From the NCBI RefSeq assembly GCF_009905605.1, contig NZ_JAAAKZ010000001.1, positions 620,001 to 684,000 of the forward strand: a stretch of DNA of 64,000 nucleotides, read 5' to 3'. Shown in pieces: positions 52,001 to 61,220 of the stretch. The notes under the pieces were generated by a model. That model saw only the letters and a program-made list of their open reading frames with translations. It was not told where the DNA came from and made no database searches. Every line of letters begins with the position of its first letter. Positions within the stretch are counted from its first letter, which is position 1. A program made the position numbers and the translations under genes. Source of the stretch: Runella sp. CRIBMP. GTDB taxonomy: Bacteria; Bacteroidota; Bacteroidia; Cytophagales; Spirosomataceae.

Positions 52001-52618
52001 GTCGTGGGCATGGGGGGCCGAAAAACTCAGCGATAAACAAAAGGGCTTGTCGGCAGGGGCATTTTCAATGAAATCAATGGCTTTTTGGCCCGTATAGCGG
52101 GTTAGGTGAACGGTATCTTTGCCCAGGGTTTTGAAGAAATAGCCCCGTTTATCGGTGTATCGGTTGTTGCGGTCGTAGTCTTCATACACGTGGAATAATT
52201 GGTCTTTTTTGGCATAATTTACCCCAAATTTTCCATAAAAACCCGTGTAATAGCCTGTCTCTTTCAGTACTTTGGGGTAGGCATTTTCCATGTATTCCTG
52301 TTTGATATTGCCAGTCTGGAACGTGTAGCGGTGGGCACGTTCCTGCATAGCACTCAAAATACTGGCTCGGCTTGCGGCACAGATAGGGGTGGTTACCAGT
52401 GCTTTCTTAAAATAAACGCCCGTTTGCGCCAATTTATCCATTTCGGGGGTGTGCGCATACTTATTGCCCGTGTAGCCTAATGCACCGGCTCGGTGGTCAT
52501 CGGTCAGGATAAAGATGATGTTGGGCTTGTTGGATTGTTTTTGTGCGGAAGCATCTTCCACACAAAAACAACAGCTTAGTAGAAAAATGAATCGGTAAAA
52601 CCCGCTGTTTTGGGACAT
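49085..52618 (-). CDS. Sulfatase fused to GH78-like alpha-L-rhamnosidase
   Basis: One uninterrupted 1177-residue frame with a signal peptide ([11 protein letters not shown]...ASAQ) joins two enzymes. Residues 30-480 are an S1 sulfatase: '[16 protein letters not shown]' (metal Asp pair), formylglycine site Cys80 in 'ICAASRAS' (CxAxR), '[10 protein letters not shown]' and '[14 protein letters not shown]'. About residues 485-590 form a fibronectin-III-like segment ('[19 protein letters not shown]') matching the start of the GH78 protein at 61333-64000. The rest is an (alpha/alpha)6 GH78 domain with the acid-bearing stretch '[17 protein letters not shown]' and '[14 protein letters not shown]'. 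The N-terminal beta domains of full GH78 enzymes look shortened. It probably desulfates and then cleaves sulfated rhamnose ends in the periplasm or at the surface. Confidence 0.88.
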   Translation of the reverse strand: MSQNSGFYRFIFLLSCCFCVEDASAQKQSNKPNIIFILTDDHRAGALGYTGNKYAHTPEMDKLAQTGVYFKKALVTTPICAASRASILSAMQERAHRYTFQTGNIKQEYMENAYPKVLKETGYYTGFYGKFGVNYAKKDQLFHVYEDYDRNNRYTDKRGYFFKTLGKDTVHLTRYTGQKAIDFIENAPADKPFCLSLSFSAPHAHDGAPDQYFYDEQTAHWLENETIAPPLLGEDKYFNAQPEKVKAGFSRLRWTWRFDTPEKYQRMVKGYYRMIAGIDLEIAKIREELKKKNLDKNTIIILMGDNGYMLGERQLADKWLMYDNSIRVPLIIYDPRQEKHLDSDEMALNIDVPATILDMAGVNRPKNYHGKSLFPLVAQTARSMQRDTVLIEHLWEFENIPPSEGLRTNEWKYFRYVNDKTLEELYNLKADPDEITNLARDEKYREVLNNLRQKTEQLIRQHRDANACQPTGLMVEFIRQPATVLLKDTTPEFGWVVPKEAVFQSSYQLLVASSKANIDNNIGDVWNTGQVRGNQSSNVTYQGKPLQTGMQYFWKVRIWDTDNRTGDYSEAQSFRVGPPDNSISTTNIFQIDKKKPAKFTKTAPGSYFIDFGKAAFANLQLNYTAKKNQTLIVRLGEQLENGKINRKPMGSIRYQEVKLEVSKGKKNYQLNIKPDERNTKSSAGAVVLPDSFPVLLPFRYCEIDNVTENLTANDLTQLAYFSYFEEDQSRFKSSDTTLNQVWELCKYTIKASSFSGFYLDGDRERIPYEADAYLNQLSHYATDREYGIARKTIEYFMEHPTWPTEWQLHVALMFYQDYMYTGNTELIAKYYEPLKYKTLMELAREDGLISSSSPKNTPEFMQKLGFKDPKIQLKDIVDWPPAQKDTGWKLATAEGERDGYVFTPINTMVNCFFYKNMEIMAEFARILHKSEDERQFQTMAIKAKNAINEKLFNPKTGAYIDGEGTDHSSLHANMMALAFDITPDVHKKSVAKFIKSRGMACSVYGSQYLLEALYNANEADYALQLMTATHDRSWWNMIKIGSTMTLEAWDTKYKPNLDWNHAWGAAPANIVARNMWGIQPKTAGGSIMHIKPQLGTLSTSEITVPTMKGLIKASYQRKSRVLQEYTFELPANVSAELTLKYSPEDTILLNGTKADTSFGTLRLSPGINTVVLNVNTF

Positions 52619-52635
52619 GACTAAATCGTTTTGGG

Positions 52636-54183
52636 TTACTCAATAATCGGTTTGCCTTCGTAATTTACTTTTCTGTAAGGCACCGTTTCTGTCTCATCCA
52701 CTAAGTAATTCCATTGCTTTACATACTCCATTCCAGGCTTAAATTCGTCTTTTCGTTTGCGCAATTCCCCTTTTAAGTCAGCATCTAGTTTGTCTTGAAT
52801 TTTTTTGTACTCGGCTTTCCCGACCAGATTATTGAGCTGAAGCGGGTCTTTCAGGTTGTCGAACAACAGCCACGGGCCGTTCAGGTCGCGGGTGTAGGTG
52901 TATTGGTGCGTGAAAAGACCTCGGTATTCTTTGCCGCCCATTTTCCGGGTCCATTGCCCAAAAGGCTGAGTGCAGGAAATCAGCGTATGTTTGACGTTGT
53001 CTTTTTTTGTTCCTTTCAAGACGCCCGAAAAATCAATGCCTTCGACCGACGCTGGAACGGGAATATTGCACAGGCCCAACAGCGTAGGCATGATGTCGGG
53101 GGAGTTTAGCAGCGCTTCTGAGGTTTTGCCCGTTTTACCAAACAATTTAGGGTAATGAAGTAAAAAAGGCACTTTGATGCTTTCGGCGTAGGGCTGCTGT
53201 TTGTTCCACGAGCCGTGTGCGCCCAATAAATCGCCGTGGTCAGACGAAAACACGATGATGGTGTTGTCTTCGATGCCCAAATCAATGAGCGTCTGCCACA
53301 TTTTGCCGATGCAGTCATCAATCGCTGCAATGTGTGAATAATAGCCCCGGAGGTCGTTTTTGACCTTTTCGCGTTTCTCAACGGGCACATTTTCATTGAT
53401 GATGATGTCTTTGTTTTCAAACATTTTACGGTATTTTTCGGGAGCCGTTTGATACGGGTCGTGTGGGCTACCGATGGAAATAAACACCATAAAAGGGTTG
53501 GTTTCTTTGGATTTGGCGGTCATGTAGTTGCAGACATCGTCGGTCTGCGCGATGACATCGTAGCCTTTCCATACCAATTTTTTATTGGAATCGCCGGCGT
53601 AGTAGGCCGAATTGTTATAGTCGTGGGTGCATTCCAAGGCTTTCCAATAGCCAAATCCCTGCTGACGCGTGGGTGGGATGTAGGTGTTTCGGCCGTGGCC
53701 GTCGATGTGCCACTTGCCCACAAACCCAGTGGTATAGCCGTGTTTTTTATAGACCTTTGCAATCGTCGTGGCGTTGGTGTCCAATAAAACATCATTCATA
53801 AAAACGCCGTTGGTGAGTGGGTACTGTCCGGTCATGAGCGAAGCGCGGTGCGGCGTACAGACTGGCGTGCCCGATACGGCATTTTTGACGTTTACGCTTT
53901 GGCGTGCCAATCGGTCGAGATTGGGCGCATACACGTTTTTGTCGCCGGCATAGCCTGTCGCCTGCGCCCGCCATTGATCCACCAGAATGTAGAGGATGTT
54001 GGGCTTTTTGACGGTGTTTTGGGCAGTGAGCGTTTGGCCCAAAAGCGTGAGAAGTAAAAGGGTAAGAAAAAATAGGGCACGCTGGCGGTTATCGTATCTT
54101 TTCTGGCCGGAGGCCTTGTAATACTCATCACTCGCTGGACGCGAGCGACCGCGAGCGACTGCGGAGTCAAGATTTTTTATCAT
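52636..54183 (-). CDS. S1-family sulfatase
   Basis: This sulfatase has about 515 residues if it starts at the ATG at 54183. The frame stays open to 54288, and the true start is unsure because some 30 odd residues (Arg/Ala/Ser-rich) separate any ATG from the real signal-peptide core ([19 protein letters not shown]). The enzyme shows '[20 protein letters not shown]' with the metal Asp and the formylglycine site '[13 protein letters not shown]' (CxPxR, Cys109 in this numbering). '[12 protein letters not shown]' and '[18 protein letters not shown]' complete the active site. It removes sulfate esters from a glycan, probably in the periplasm. It lies between SusD and the sulfatase-GH78 fusion, 17 bp upstream of the latter. 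Confidence 0.85.
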   Translation of the reverse strand: MIKNLDSAVARGRSRPASDEYYKASGQKRYDNRQRALFFLTLLLLTLLGQTLTAQNTVKKPNILYILVDQWRAQATGYAGDKNVYAPNLDRLARQSVNVKNAVSGTPVCTPHRASLMTGQYPLTNGVFMNDVLLDTNATTIAKVYKKHGYTTGFVGKWHIDGHGRNTYIPPTRQQGFGYWKALECTHDYNNSAYYAGDSNKKLVWKGYDVIAQTDDVCNYMTAKSKETNPFMVFISIGSPHDPYQTAPEKYRKMFENKDIIINENVPVEKREKVKNDLRGYYSHIAAIDDCIGKMWQTLIDLGIEDNTIIVFSSDHGDLLGAHGSWNKQQPYAESIKVPFLLHYPKLFGKTGKTSEALLNSPDIMPTLLGLCNIPVPASVEGIDFSGVLKGTKKDNVKHTLISCTQPFGQWTRKMGGKEYRGLFTHQYTYTRDLNGPWLLFDNLKDPLQLNNLVGKAEYKKIQDKLDADLKGELRKRKDEFKPGMEYVKQWNYLVDETETVPYRKVNYEGKPIIE

Positions 54184-54290
54184 AAAAAATGCCATAAGGA
54201 AAAACATAAACATTGATAACAGGTAACTGATTTTGCATTCGTCATCGCGGTGGTGGGCCGCTCGCTCAATTCGTAATCGCCTGGGCAACC
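54105..54290. repeat. GC-rich insert-like segment at the sulfatase 5' end
   Basis: The segment contains a 10-bp tandem repeat (GCGAGCGACC, GCGAGCGACT at 54141-54160) beside CTCGC...GCGAG. Its composition differs from the flanking genes. Translated, it gives an Arg/Ala/Ser-rich stretch unlike a signal peptide n-region. It looks like an intergenic repeat that has become part of, or separates the start from, the sulfatase gene. Confidence 0.35.
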
Positions 54291-54296
54291 CCGTCG

Positions 54297-55775
54297 TTAA
54301 TATCCCGGATTCTGAGTTAACTTATTGATGGAGACTTCATTGACCGGAATGGGTGCAAGTAGTTTATTGGGGGTCAAAGTATAGCCTTCTGGATAAAGAA
54401 ATGTCTTTTTGGCTTTTTCACGAATGCCGTGGGCGGTCATTACTTCAACGGCTTTTCCTGTACGCTTAAGATCGTACCAACGTTGGTTCTCAAAACAAAA
54501 CTCTACCTGACGCTCTTTGGCGATGAGCGTTTTTAAGGCTTCTTTGCCCAATGCGCCCAACGGGGTGGTGAGACCTGCTCGGTTTCGTACCTGTTGTACG
54601 TAAGGAATGGCTTCACCCGTACGGCTAAGTTCATTAAGCGCTTCGGCGTACATTAGCAAGACGTCCGAGTAACGCAATACGGGCAGGTTGTCGCCACAAC
54701 GGTCGTCAGGGGCAGAAATAGGGGCTTTGTACTTGGCACAATAGGCGATAGGACGTACTACATTATCCCAGTCCAATCCATTCCAAAAGCCAATCGAAAC
54801 CGCTTTGCGGGTATCTCCTGCCTCAAAAGCGTTGATTAAATCGTCGGTAGGTTGATTCCAACCCGCGCCTACGATGTTGATATTTGGACGATTCGTAACA
54901 GCTCCTCCCGAAGTATGCGGGGCAAACAGAAAGATGAATCGGTTGGCGAGTTCAGCACTATTTTCTGAATACTGAACCGCAAAGATGGTTTCTTTGAAGT
55001 CCTTTTTGGATGGGTTGAAAAGGTCGGCGTAATTGGGTAAAAGGGCGTATTTACCCGAATTAATGACGGTTTTCAGGGTTTGTTCAGCTTCGGCATACTT
55101 GCCAAGGGTGAGATACACTTTGCCTAAAAGCGACAGGGCCGACATTTCATTGGCCCGGCCTACCTCTTCCACATCCTTGGCTTTGGCAAAACGCTCGGCG
55201 GCCTGTTTTAAATCGCTGATAATACTGTCATAGACCTGCGCTTCCGTTGAGCGCTTAATGTCCACGGCTTCTTGCGAAGTGGTAGGGGCTAAAACCAAAG
55301 GAACTCCGCCAAACTGCCGAACGAGGTTAAAATAATATAGCGACCGTAAAAAGAGGGCTTCGCCCCCACAACGTTCTTTGAAAGATAATTTCGACCAATT
55401 TACGCCTTCCCGGTCCAATTCACTCAGTAATTTATTACAACGCGTAATGCCGTTGTAAGAGAGATTCCAAAAGTTAGCAAAAGCAATATTGTCGCCCACC
55501 AAAATAAACTGATCAATGACTCCCCGCGAGGCTTCACCCGTGCGGACATTGTTTTGAAAACTTGCGTTATCAGAAATTAACTCGGCCAAAATCCAGTGGT
55601 TGTTTTTTTCATTATCACGCAAAGGAACGTAACAGCCGTTGGCCAAGAGAGTATATTCTACCTCTGTTTGGTAAAAATTCCCTTCGTTGAGGGTTGATTT
55701 AGGATAGAGTTCCAGAAACTTGTTGGTGCAGCCTGTCATCAGGGAGAGTGCTAGCACATATATGATTTTTTTCAT
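54297..55775 (-). CDS. SusD/RagB family glycan-binding lipoprotein
   Basis: This 492-residue surface lipoprotein (lipobox MTGC after a short signal) has the SusD pattern: 'FLELYPKSTLNEGNFYQTEVEY' at the start, 'ALFLRSLYYFNLVRQFGGVPLVL', TPR-like helices around 'ALSLLGKVYLTLGKYAEAEQTL', and 'PVLRYSDVLLMYAEALNELSRTG'. The end is 'KERQVEFCFENQRWYDLKRTGK' and 'INKLTQNPGY'. It binds glycan oligomers at the cell surface and forms a lid on the SusC channel encoded 15 bp upstream. Together with the sulfatases and rhamnosidases it marks a polysaccharide utilisation locus. Confidence 0.93.
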   Translation of the reverse strand: MKKIIYVLALSLMTGCTNKFLELYPKSTLNEGNFYQTEVEYTLLANGCYVPLRDNEKNNHWILAELISDNASFQNNVRTGEASRGVIDQFILVGDNIAFANFWNLSYNGITRCNKLLSELDREGVNWSKLSFKERCGGEALFLRSLYYFNLVRQFGGVPLVLAPTTSQEAVDIKRSTEAQVYDSIISDLKQAAERFAKAKDVEEVGRANEMSALSLLGKVYLTLGKYAEAEQTLKTVINSGKYALLPNYADLFNPSKKDFKETIFAVQYSENSAELANRFIFLFAPHTSGGAVTNRPNINIVGAGWNQPTDDLINAFEAGDTRKAVSIGFWNGLDWDNVVRPIAYCAKYKAPISAPDDRCGDNLPVLRYSDVLLMYAEALNELSRTGEAIPYVQQVRNRAGLTTPLGALGKEALKTLIAKERQVEFCFENQRWYDLKRTGKAVEVMTAHGIREKAKKTFLYPEGYTLTPNKLLAPIPVNEVSINKLTQNPGY

Positions 55776-55790
55776 GTTGAAAGTCGTTTT

Positions 55791-58700
55791 TTAGAAGGAT
55801 AAATTCAGGCCCACTGAAGTAGTTCGCGCAAGTGGATAAGATGATATATCAAAGCCCGGTGAGAGTGTATTGTTAATGTCTCTTGACTGTGCTTCGGGAT
55901 TAGCGCCTGTGTAGTTGGTAAACATGGCCAAGTTTTGTACCGTAAAATAAAAACGGCAACTGTTGACAAAACCCGTTTTTTTGACCAAGCTTTCGGGAAG
56001 TGAATACCCAAGGGAGAGATTGGAAACCCGAAGGAAAGAAGCATCTTCTACCCAGCGGCTGTTGACGCGGTGCCCCCAGCTTGGCGTTAATTTAGGCACG
56101 CCGTAAAGCATTCCGTCGCCGGGGTTCTCGGCACTTCTCCACCGGTTTACAAACTCTTTATTTACGTTGAAGAAACCCTGTAAATTGTCGGTTGACTGCC
56201 GCAATCCGTTCATTACTTGGCCTCCCTTTTGGCCGTTCATGATGACTCCCAAGGTAAATCTTTTGTAAGAGAAGTTATTAGAGAAACCAAAGATAAAGTC
56301 AGGATGAGGGTTGCCGAGCATGGTATAATCCAAAAAGTCGTTGATAACACCGTCGCCGTTGATATCCTTGTATTTAGAATTCCCCTCATAGACCTGTGCG
56401 GTTTTGACGATATTGGGATTTGCGATGTCTTCGGCGGTATAAACGCCGTCGGCAATAAACCCGAAGAATTGACCGATGGGCTTTCCTACCACCGTAATGT
56501 GGGTGGGATTGTTGTCGTTGTTTCCTGATAAAATCCGATCCCCGTTTTCATTTAGAGAAAGTACTTTGTTACGATTAAATGCGACATTCAAATTAAAGTC
56601 CCAATTAAACGGTCCCGCTAGGGGTGTTCCTCCGAGTGAAATTTCAACGCCTCGGTTTCGCACGTTTCCTTTGTTAACGATTTGTGAATTGAAACCCGTA
56701 ATGGCGGGGATGACGTCGTTGAGGAGCATGTTTTTGCTCTTTTTATTGTAAAAATCTACAATTAAAGAAAGGCGGTTGTTGAAAAATTCGGCATCCACTC
56801 CTATGTCAATCTGTTGGGATTCTTCCCACGTCAAAAAAGGATTGGACAACCCCACGAAAGACGCCGAAACTTGGGTGTTTCCGAAGACATACGCGCCTGG
56901 GTTGATGGCGGCTAAGTGCGAATAATTCCCAATGTTGTTATTGCCGCTTCTGCCATAACTGGCCCTTACCTTGAGGTTGTTTAGTACTTTATTGTCTTTC
57001 AAAAAATCTTCTTCGGAAATACGCCAAGCGGCGGCGATAGAAGGGAAAGTAGCGTACCTGTTTTTTGCGCCAAAACGGGAAGAACCATCAGAACGGAAGG
57101 TGGCCGTCAGTAAATATTTATCGTCGAAAGAATAATTGAGTCGTCCGAGGTAGGAAATAATGCTCCACTCCTGTTGACTTTCTCCCCAAGTGCCGATGGC
57201 CTGTGCCGCGTTGATGGTCTGAATCAGGTCGTTAGGGTAGGGGCTGGCGTTGAGATTGATAGCATTGGAGCGATCTTTCTGTGTAGTATAACCCAACAGG
57301 GCGTTCAGCCGATGTTTCTGAATCGTTTTGTTATAAGTAAGCGTATTTTCGAGCAGCCAGTTGAAGCTGTCGCCCCTCGAATTGCTCGACCGTCCCGTTC
57401 CAGCTACGGGTGGGATATTGGACGCACCCACGGTACTTGGCGTGAACTGGTTGAATTTGGAAGTTGCCCAAATGGTATTGAGCGACGATTTTGCTCTTAA
57501 ATCGGGCGTAATCTCCCATTCCAAATAGGCCGAACCAAGGTTCTGAAACTGTTGCTGTAATTGGGTAGTTTCTCGCAACACAAAAAGCGGATTGGCAAAG
57601 CTCCACGCCGAGTGGTATTTGCTCTGTGGCGAGCGAATATAGGGGATAAGCTGCCCGTTGGCATCGTAAGGGCTCATGACTGGGTTTGCCCAGTTGGCTA
57701 CCCCAATCACGTCTTCACGATTTGAATTGGTGTTGGTCCGATTTTGGTTGATAAGCGTAGGTTGGAGCGATACTCCCACGGTAACCTGCTTGCTCAAATT
57801 GGACTCAATTCCAAGATTGGCACTGTACCGCTCTACGCCTGTGTAGCGCAAAACACCCTCTTGTTTATAATACCCCATACTGAAATTCATGCGAGAATCC
57901 TGTGTACCTTTTTGAATACTCACGGTATGGTCTTGAATGGGGGCCGCTTGCAGCAGTAAATCATACCAATCGGTGCCGTCACCTACCAGTGAACTTGGGT
58001 TTTGATATTCAACGGGGTAGTCATTGATGGTAGCGGCCCTATTTTCAGCGCGCCGAACGGCAATGTCAATTTTATTGCGTTGCAAATCAGCAAATTCCTG
58101 CTGATTCATCAAGTTAGGTCTGCCTTTTTGGGGAACTTGCTGTACCCCTCGCATGGAAGATACATTTACTTGAAGGCGATTGTATTGGCCTTTTTTGGTC
58201 GTAATCATAATCACCCCGTTGGCCCCGCGTGAGCCGTAAATGGCCGTAGAAGAAGCATCTTTCAAGATGGAGATTGACTCAATGTCATTGGGGTTAATCA
58301 GTAGGAGAGGATTAAAATTTTGATTCAATCCTGCCGCATAAGGCATTCCATCAACCACGTACAACGGTTCATTTCCCGCACCAAGTGAACCGCTACCACG
58401 GATTCTTACGGAAGTACCTCCACCAGGCGCGCCAGATAGTTGCTGTATTTGAACCCCTGCTACCTGTCCAATCATTTTTTGGTCAATGCTCGAAACGGGC
58501 AGGTCTTTAATGGTAGTTTGATTAATAGTTGCTACCGAGCCCGTCACATCTTTGGCGCGTTGAGTGCCATAGCCGACTACCACTACCTCGCCCAATGCCT
58601 TGGTGTCAGTTTTGAGGCTGATATTAATCTGGGTACGGCTTCCCACGACTATTTCCTGCGGCTCGTAGCCTACAAAACTGAATACCAATACGGCGTTATT

Positions 58701-59258
58701 GTCAGGTACGGCGAGCGAAAACTCTCCGTTGGCGTTGGTTGATGTTCCTTTTTGGGTTCCTTTTAACAAAATACTCACGCCCGGTAGCCCTTCGTTTTTT
58801 TCAGCGTCGGTTACTTTGCCTTTGATGACCTGTTCTTGAGGCTCAATTGCGTTTGGGATGGGGACCGATATTTCGTCGATGGAGGCTGATTTTTCGGGCA
58901 GTTTTTTGCGTAACAAAATGCGCGTTCCGACCACTTCGTACGAAATATTGAGGGGTGTAAGCAGCTCTCTCAATACTTCAGAAAGCTTATTGGTCATACT
59001 CAATGACACTTTTTGGTCGGATCGGATGGCATTGGGACTGTAGACAAACTTGATATTTGCCTGTTTTTCAATCGCATTAAAAACCCGCTTGATTTCGACC
59101 GCTTCGATTTTGAGCGAAACGGATGTGTTGAGCACTTCTTGGGCTTTTGTGTCGCGGGCACTGGCTAATCCGCAAAAAGCGACCAGTAGCAGAAATTGGG
59201 TAACCGTCATTCTCATCGCTTTGAGTAAGAACGCTTTGGTTCGTACATTTTTTTGCAT
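55791..59258 (-). CDS. SusC/RagA family TonB-linked outer-membrane transporter with STN domain
   Basis: This transporter has 1155 residues from the ATG at 59258 (the frame is open to 59366 without signal character). Behind the signal peptide is an STN signalling domain ('VSLKIEAVEIKRVFNAIEKQ'). A CarboxypepD_reg-like domain follows ('LPGVSILLKGTQKGTSTNANG'), then the SusC TonB-box region and plug ('ALGEVVVVGYGTQ', 'GQVAGVQIQQLSGAPGGG', 'LYVVDGMP', 'STAIYGSRGANGVIMITTK') and the barrel ending 'SVGLNLSF'. The STN domain ties it to the FecR/sigma pair encoded just upstream, so uptake would also trigger expression. It should import oligosaccharides from the sulfated rhamnose glycan with SusD. Confidence 0.93.
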   Translation of the reverse strand: MQKNVRTKAFLLKAMRMTVTQFLLLVAFCGLASARDTKAQEVLNTSVSLKIEAVEIKRVFNAIEKQANIKFVYSPNAIRSDQKVSLSMTNKLSEVLRELLTPLNISYEVVGTRILLRKKLPEKSASIDEISVPIPNAIEPQEQVIKGKVTDAEKNEGLPGVSILLKGTQKGTSTNANGEFSLAVPDNNAVLVFSFVGYEPQEIVVGSRTQINISLKTDTKALGEVVVVGYGTQRAKDVTGSVATINQTTIKDLPVSSIDQKMIGQVAGVQIQQLSGAPGGGTSVRIRGSGSLGAGNEPLYVVDGMPYAAGLNQNFNPLLLINPNDIESISILKDASSTAIYGSRGANGVIMITTKKGQYNRLQVNVSSMRGVQQVPQKGRPNLMNQQEFADLQRNKIDIAVRRAENRAATINDYPVEYQNPSSLVGDGTDWYDLLLQAAPIQDHTVSIQKGTQDSRMNFSMGYYKQEGVLRYTGVERYSANLGIESNLSKQVTVGVSLQPTLINQNRTNTNSNREDVIGVANWANPVMSPYDANGQLIPYIRSPQSKYHSAWSFANPLFVLRETTQLQQQFQNLGSAYLEWEITPDLRAKSSLNTIWATSKFNQFTPSTVGASNIPPVAGTGRSSNSRGDSFNWLLENTLTYNKTIQKHRLNALLGYTTQKDRSNAINLNASPYPNDLIQTINAAQAIGTWGESQQEWSIISYLGRLNYSFDDKYLLTATFRSDGSSRFGAKNRYATFPSIAAAWRISEEDFLKDNKVLNNLKVRASYGRSGNNNIGNYSHLAAINPGAYVFGNTQVSASFVGLSNPFLTWEESQQIDIGVDAEFFNNRLSLIVDFYNKKSKNMLLNDVIPAITGFNSQIVNKGNVRNRGVEISLGGTPLAGPFNWDFNLNVAFNRNKVLSLNENGDRILSGNNDNNPTHITVVGKPIGQFFGFIADGVYTAEDIANPNIVKTAQVYEGNSKYKDINGDGVINDFLDYTMLGNPHPDFIFGFSNNFSYKRFTLGVIMNGQKGGQVMNGLRQSTDNLQGFFNVNKEFVNRWRSAENPGDGMLYGVPKLTPSWGHRVNSRWVEDASFLRVSNLSLGYSLPESLVKKTGFVNSCRFYFTVQNLAMFTNYTGANPEAQSRDINNTLSPGFDISSYPLARTTSVGLNLSF

Positions 59259-59313
59259 AATTTTAACATGTTTTTGGTTTGAAAAGGGCAAAAACTCCCC
59301 CGCAAGGCCACGT

Positions 59314-59329
59314 TTCATGCACGCATGAA
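59314..59329 (-). promoter_or_regulatory. 16-bp palindrome in the susC leader
   Basis: TTCATGC-AC-GCATGAA is a perfect 7-bp inverted repeat 56 bp upstream of the susC ATG. It may be a binding site or leader hairpin; the position between fecR and susC suggests control of receptor expression. Confidence 0.35.
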
Positions 59330-59369
59330 TCATTGCCAACCGAACGCCAATTCGGCTGCGGGTCACTCC

Positions 59370-59407
59370 AAGCCGACAATGCTCGCAACATTGTTGGCTT
59401 TTTTTTA
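59370..59407. terminator. Hairpin between fecR and susC
   Basis: AAGCCGACAATG (59370-59381) pairs with CATTGTTGGCTT (59389-59400), with a T-run on the plus strand. In the direction of the genes (minus) the stem is preceded by the A-run, so it would act as a leader or attenuation hairpin more than as a terminator. A comparable hairpin occupies the same place in the other sigma/FecR/receptor cassette (21793-21822). Confidence 0.5.
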
Positions 59408-59419
59408 CTCACTCCTAAT

Positions 59420-60430
59420 TTACTTACACCCCTCCCCATTAATAAAAATGCTGGTGCCGCGTTGCTCATAAGAGGCATTGACCGATTTGCAAATCAAATC
59501 AAGCTGCGTACGGAGGGGCAGTTCGTTCAAATCGGCCGTAAACACGCACTGGCTCAGCATCTGGTTTTCCACGATAATCTGAAGTCCATAGGCATTTTCC
59601 AGTTTTTTAAGCACGTGGGGCAACGGGGTTTCGTCAAAAATAAAGGTGGTGGGATGCGTCGGAGGCTGAATCACAACGGGTTTTTCAACAATGCTCGGGG
59701 TTAGTTTTCGAGAAACTTTGTCAAAGATGATTTTCTGATTGGGTGTCAAAATGAGACCGTTACGTTGTTGGGTCGGTTTGGCAGAGTTTTCGTAGACCGA
59801 TACGCGTCCCGTGGCCACCAATACTTCAATGGATTGGGCATCTTCGTACGATTTAACCGTAAAACTGGTGCCTAAAACCTCCGTCACTAGCTCGCCGGCA
59901 TGAACGACAAATGGCTTGGTTGGGTCACGTTTAACGTTGAAAAAAGCTTCTCCTTTTAAAAATACACTCCGACTTTGCTTGCCAAAATGCTCTGGATAGG
60001 TCACGCTGCTGTTGGCTTTCAAAATCACCACACTACCGTCTTCCAATTGGATTTGGCGCGGGTTGGCAGCCGTATTTTTAACCTCAATACCGTGAGGAGT
60101 TTGGAGGGTGTGAGTGATAGGGTTTTTGTTAAATTTAGTTGGCTGATAAAGAAACCATGCCCCGCCCAAAACGAGGGCCACTGAAGCGGCCGCCGCCCAT
60201 TGAAACCATTGTGCTTTGTAGAAAGGGCGTATTGCTGTTTCCTCAAAAACGGCTTCTGTGATGCGCTGCCAAAGGCGTTTTTTGACACTTATCTGTTCGG
60301 GTTCGCTCAGAATTAACGTATTGGTTTTGAGCGTATTTTCCTGCCATTCATGTACCAGCCTTTCTTCGTCGGGGCTGCACTCGCCCGCGAGGTATTTTTC
60401 CAGTAATTGATTAAATTCGTATTGGTTCAT
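59420..60430 (-). CDS. FecR-family anti-sigma factor with DUF4974
   Basis: This 336-residue protein has the same layout as the one at 20738-21751: a cytoplasmic sigma-binding part ('LLEKYLAGECSPDEERLVHEW'), a membrane helix ('WAAAASVALVLGGAWFLY') and the periplasmic FecR domain ('IQLEDGSVVILKANSSVTYPE', 'VFLKGEAFFNVKRDPTKPF'). DUF4974 is at the C-terminus ('ETPLPHVLKKLENAYGLQIIV'). It should relay the state of the SusC STN domain to the ECF sigma factor encoded 32 bp upstream. The two FecR proteins of the window are clear paralogues. Confidence 0.92.
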   Translation of the reverse strand: MNQYEFNQLLEKYLAGECSPDEERLVHEWQENTLKTNTLILSEPEQISVKKRLWQRITEAVFEETAIRPFYKAQWFQWAAAASVALVLGGAWFLYQPTKFNKNPITHTLQTPHGIEVKNTAANPRQIQLEDGSVVILKANSSVTYPEHFGKQSRSVFLKGEAFFNVKRDPTKPFVVHAGELVTEVLGTSFTVKSYEDAQSIEVLVATGRVSVYENSAKPTQQRNGLILTPNQKIIFDKVSRKLTPSIVEKPVVIQPPTHPTTFIFDETPLPHVLKKLENAYGLQIIVENQMLSQCVFTADLNELPLRTQLDLICKSVNASYEQRGTSIFINGEGCK

Positions 60431-60462
60431 TGGTTAGTCGATTGTGAAGAAATGGGAGGATA

Positions 60463-61020
60463 TTAATTGTCAGAATAATAGGCTTTTAACTGCTCTTTCA
60501 AGACTTTGAGCGATTTGGTGATGTGGTATTCCACGGCTTTTTCCGACAGATTTAATTGCTGAGCAATGGCTTTGACGGATTGATTCTCAAATCGGCTCAT
60601 CTTGAATATCGCGACACTTTTTTCGGGTAATTTCTTCATTGCTTCTTCTACGGCTTTCGACAAATCGGCAAATTGAACGCTTTCATCGGTGACGTAGGAT
60701 TGGCGTATTTCGTTGAAAATCAAATACTCCTGAAATTTTCGCTGCGTAATCTGAGACTTTACGTAGTTGGTAGCTAGATACTTGATCGATACCACCAAAT
60801 AAGCACTCAAATGTCGGATGATGCTCTCTTGGCGCTTATGCCAAATCCGCTCAAACAGGTCTTGCACCAATTCTTCGGCTTCTTCACGGGTTCCCGTTTC
60901 GTGGTATGCAATGCCCAATAGCTTGTACCAATAGCGGTTATAGATTTCTTCAAAAGCAGATTGGTCGCCACTTTTTAGAAAATCTACCAATTGCTCATCT
61001 GTTAGGTTGCGGTGCTTCAT
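60463..61020 (-). CDS. ECF RNA polymerase sigma factor of the polysaccharide locus
   Basis: This protein has 185 residues from the ATG at 61020 (the frame runs to 61050 without an ATG). Region 2 is seen as 'SAFEEIYNRYWYKLLGIAYHE' and 'EEAEELVQDLFERIWHKRQ'. Region 4 appears as 'MKKLPEKSVAIFKMSRFENQ' with the HTH 'KAIAQQLNLSEKAVEYHITKSL'. It is paralogous to the factor at 20092-20658. It heads the sigma-fecR-susC-susD-sulfatase order and should activate susC onward when FecR is signalled. Tandem hairpins upstream insulate it from the GH78 gene. Confidence 0.9.
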   Translation of the reverse strand: MKHRNLTDEQLVDFLKSGDQSAFEEIYNRYWYKLLGIAYHETGTREEAEELVQDLFERIWHKRQESIIRHLSAYLVVSIKYLATNYVKSQITQRKFQEYLIFNEIRQSYVTDESVQFADLSKAVEEAMKKLPEKSVAIFKMSRFENQSVKAIAQQLNLSEKAVEYHITKSLKVLKEQLKAYYSDN

Positions 61021-61117
61021 CTCAAAATACGGTCGTACTTGTATAGTCAATTAGCTAACCAAAATCCCTAAATGATTTTAAAAATTCTTTAAATAATTTT
61101 ATGTTTTTGTTGAAACC

Positions 61118-61165
61118 GGCGCTTTTTTAACCAAAAAAGCGCCTTCATTCAATCAAAGGCGCTTT
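61118..61165 (-). terminator. Three-arm terminator region before the sigma gene
   Basis: Arm 1 GGCGCTTTTTT (61118-61128) pairs perfectly with arm 2 AAAAAAGCGCC (61133-61143). Arm 2 (AAAGCGCCTT, 61136-61145) can instead pair with arm 3 AAGGCGCTTT (61156-61165). On the minus strand the arm 2/arm 3 hairpin is followed by T-rich sequence and is a good intrinsic terminator. The two hairpins exclude each other. Confidence 0.7.
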
Positions 61166-61180
61166 AATGAAAAAGATAAA

Positions 61181-61220
61181 TGTGCGTCAGGATTCTGAAG
61201 TGTGCATCAGGATTCTGAAG
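61181..61220. repeat. 20-bp tandem repeat, two copies
   Basis: TGTGCGTCAGGATTCTGAAG (61181-61200) is followed at once by a second copy differing at one base (A for G at position 6). It lies directly beside the left inverted repeat of the element at 61218-61330. Confidence 0.8.
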
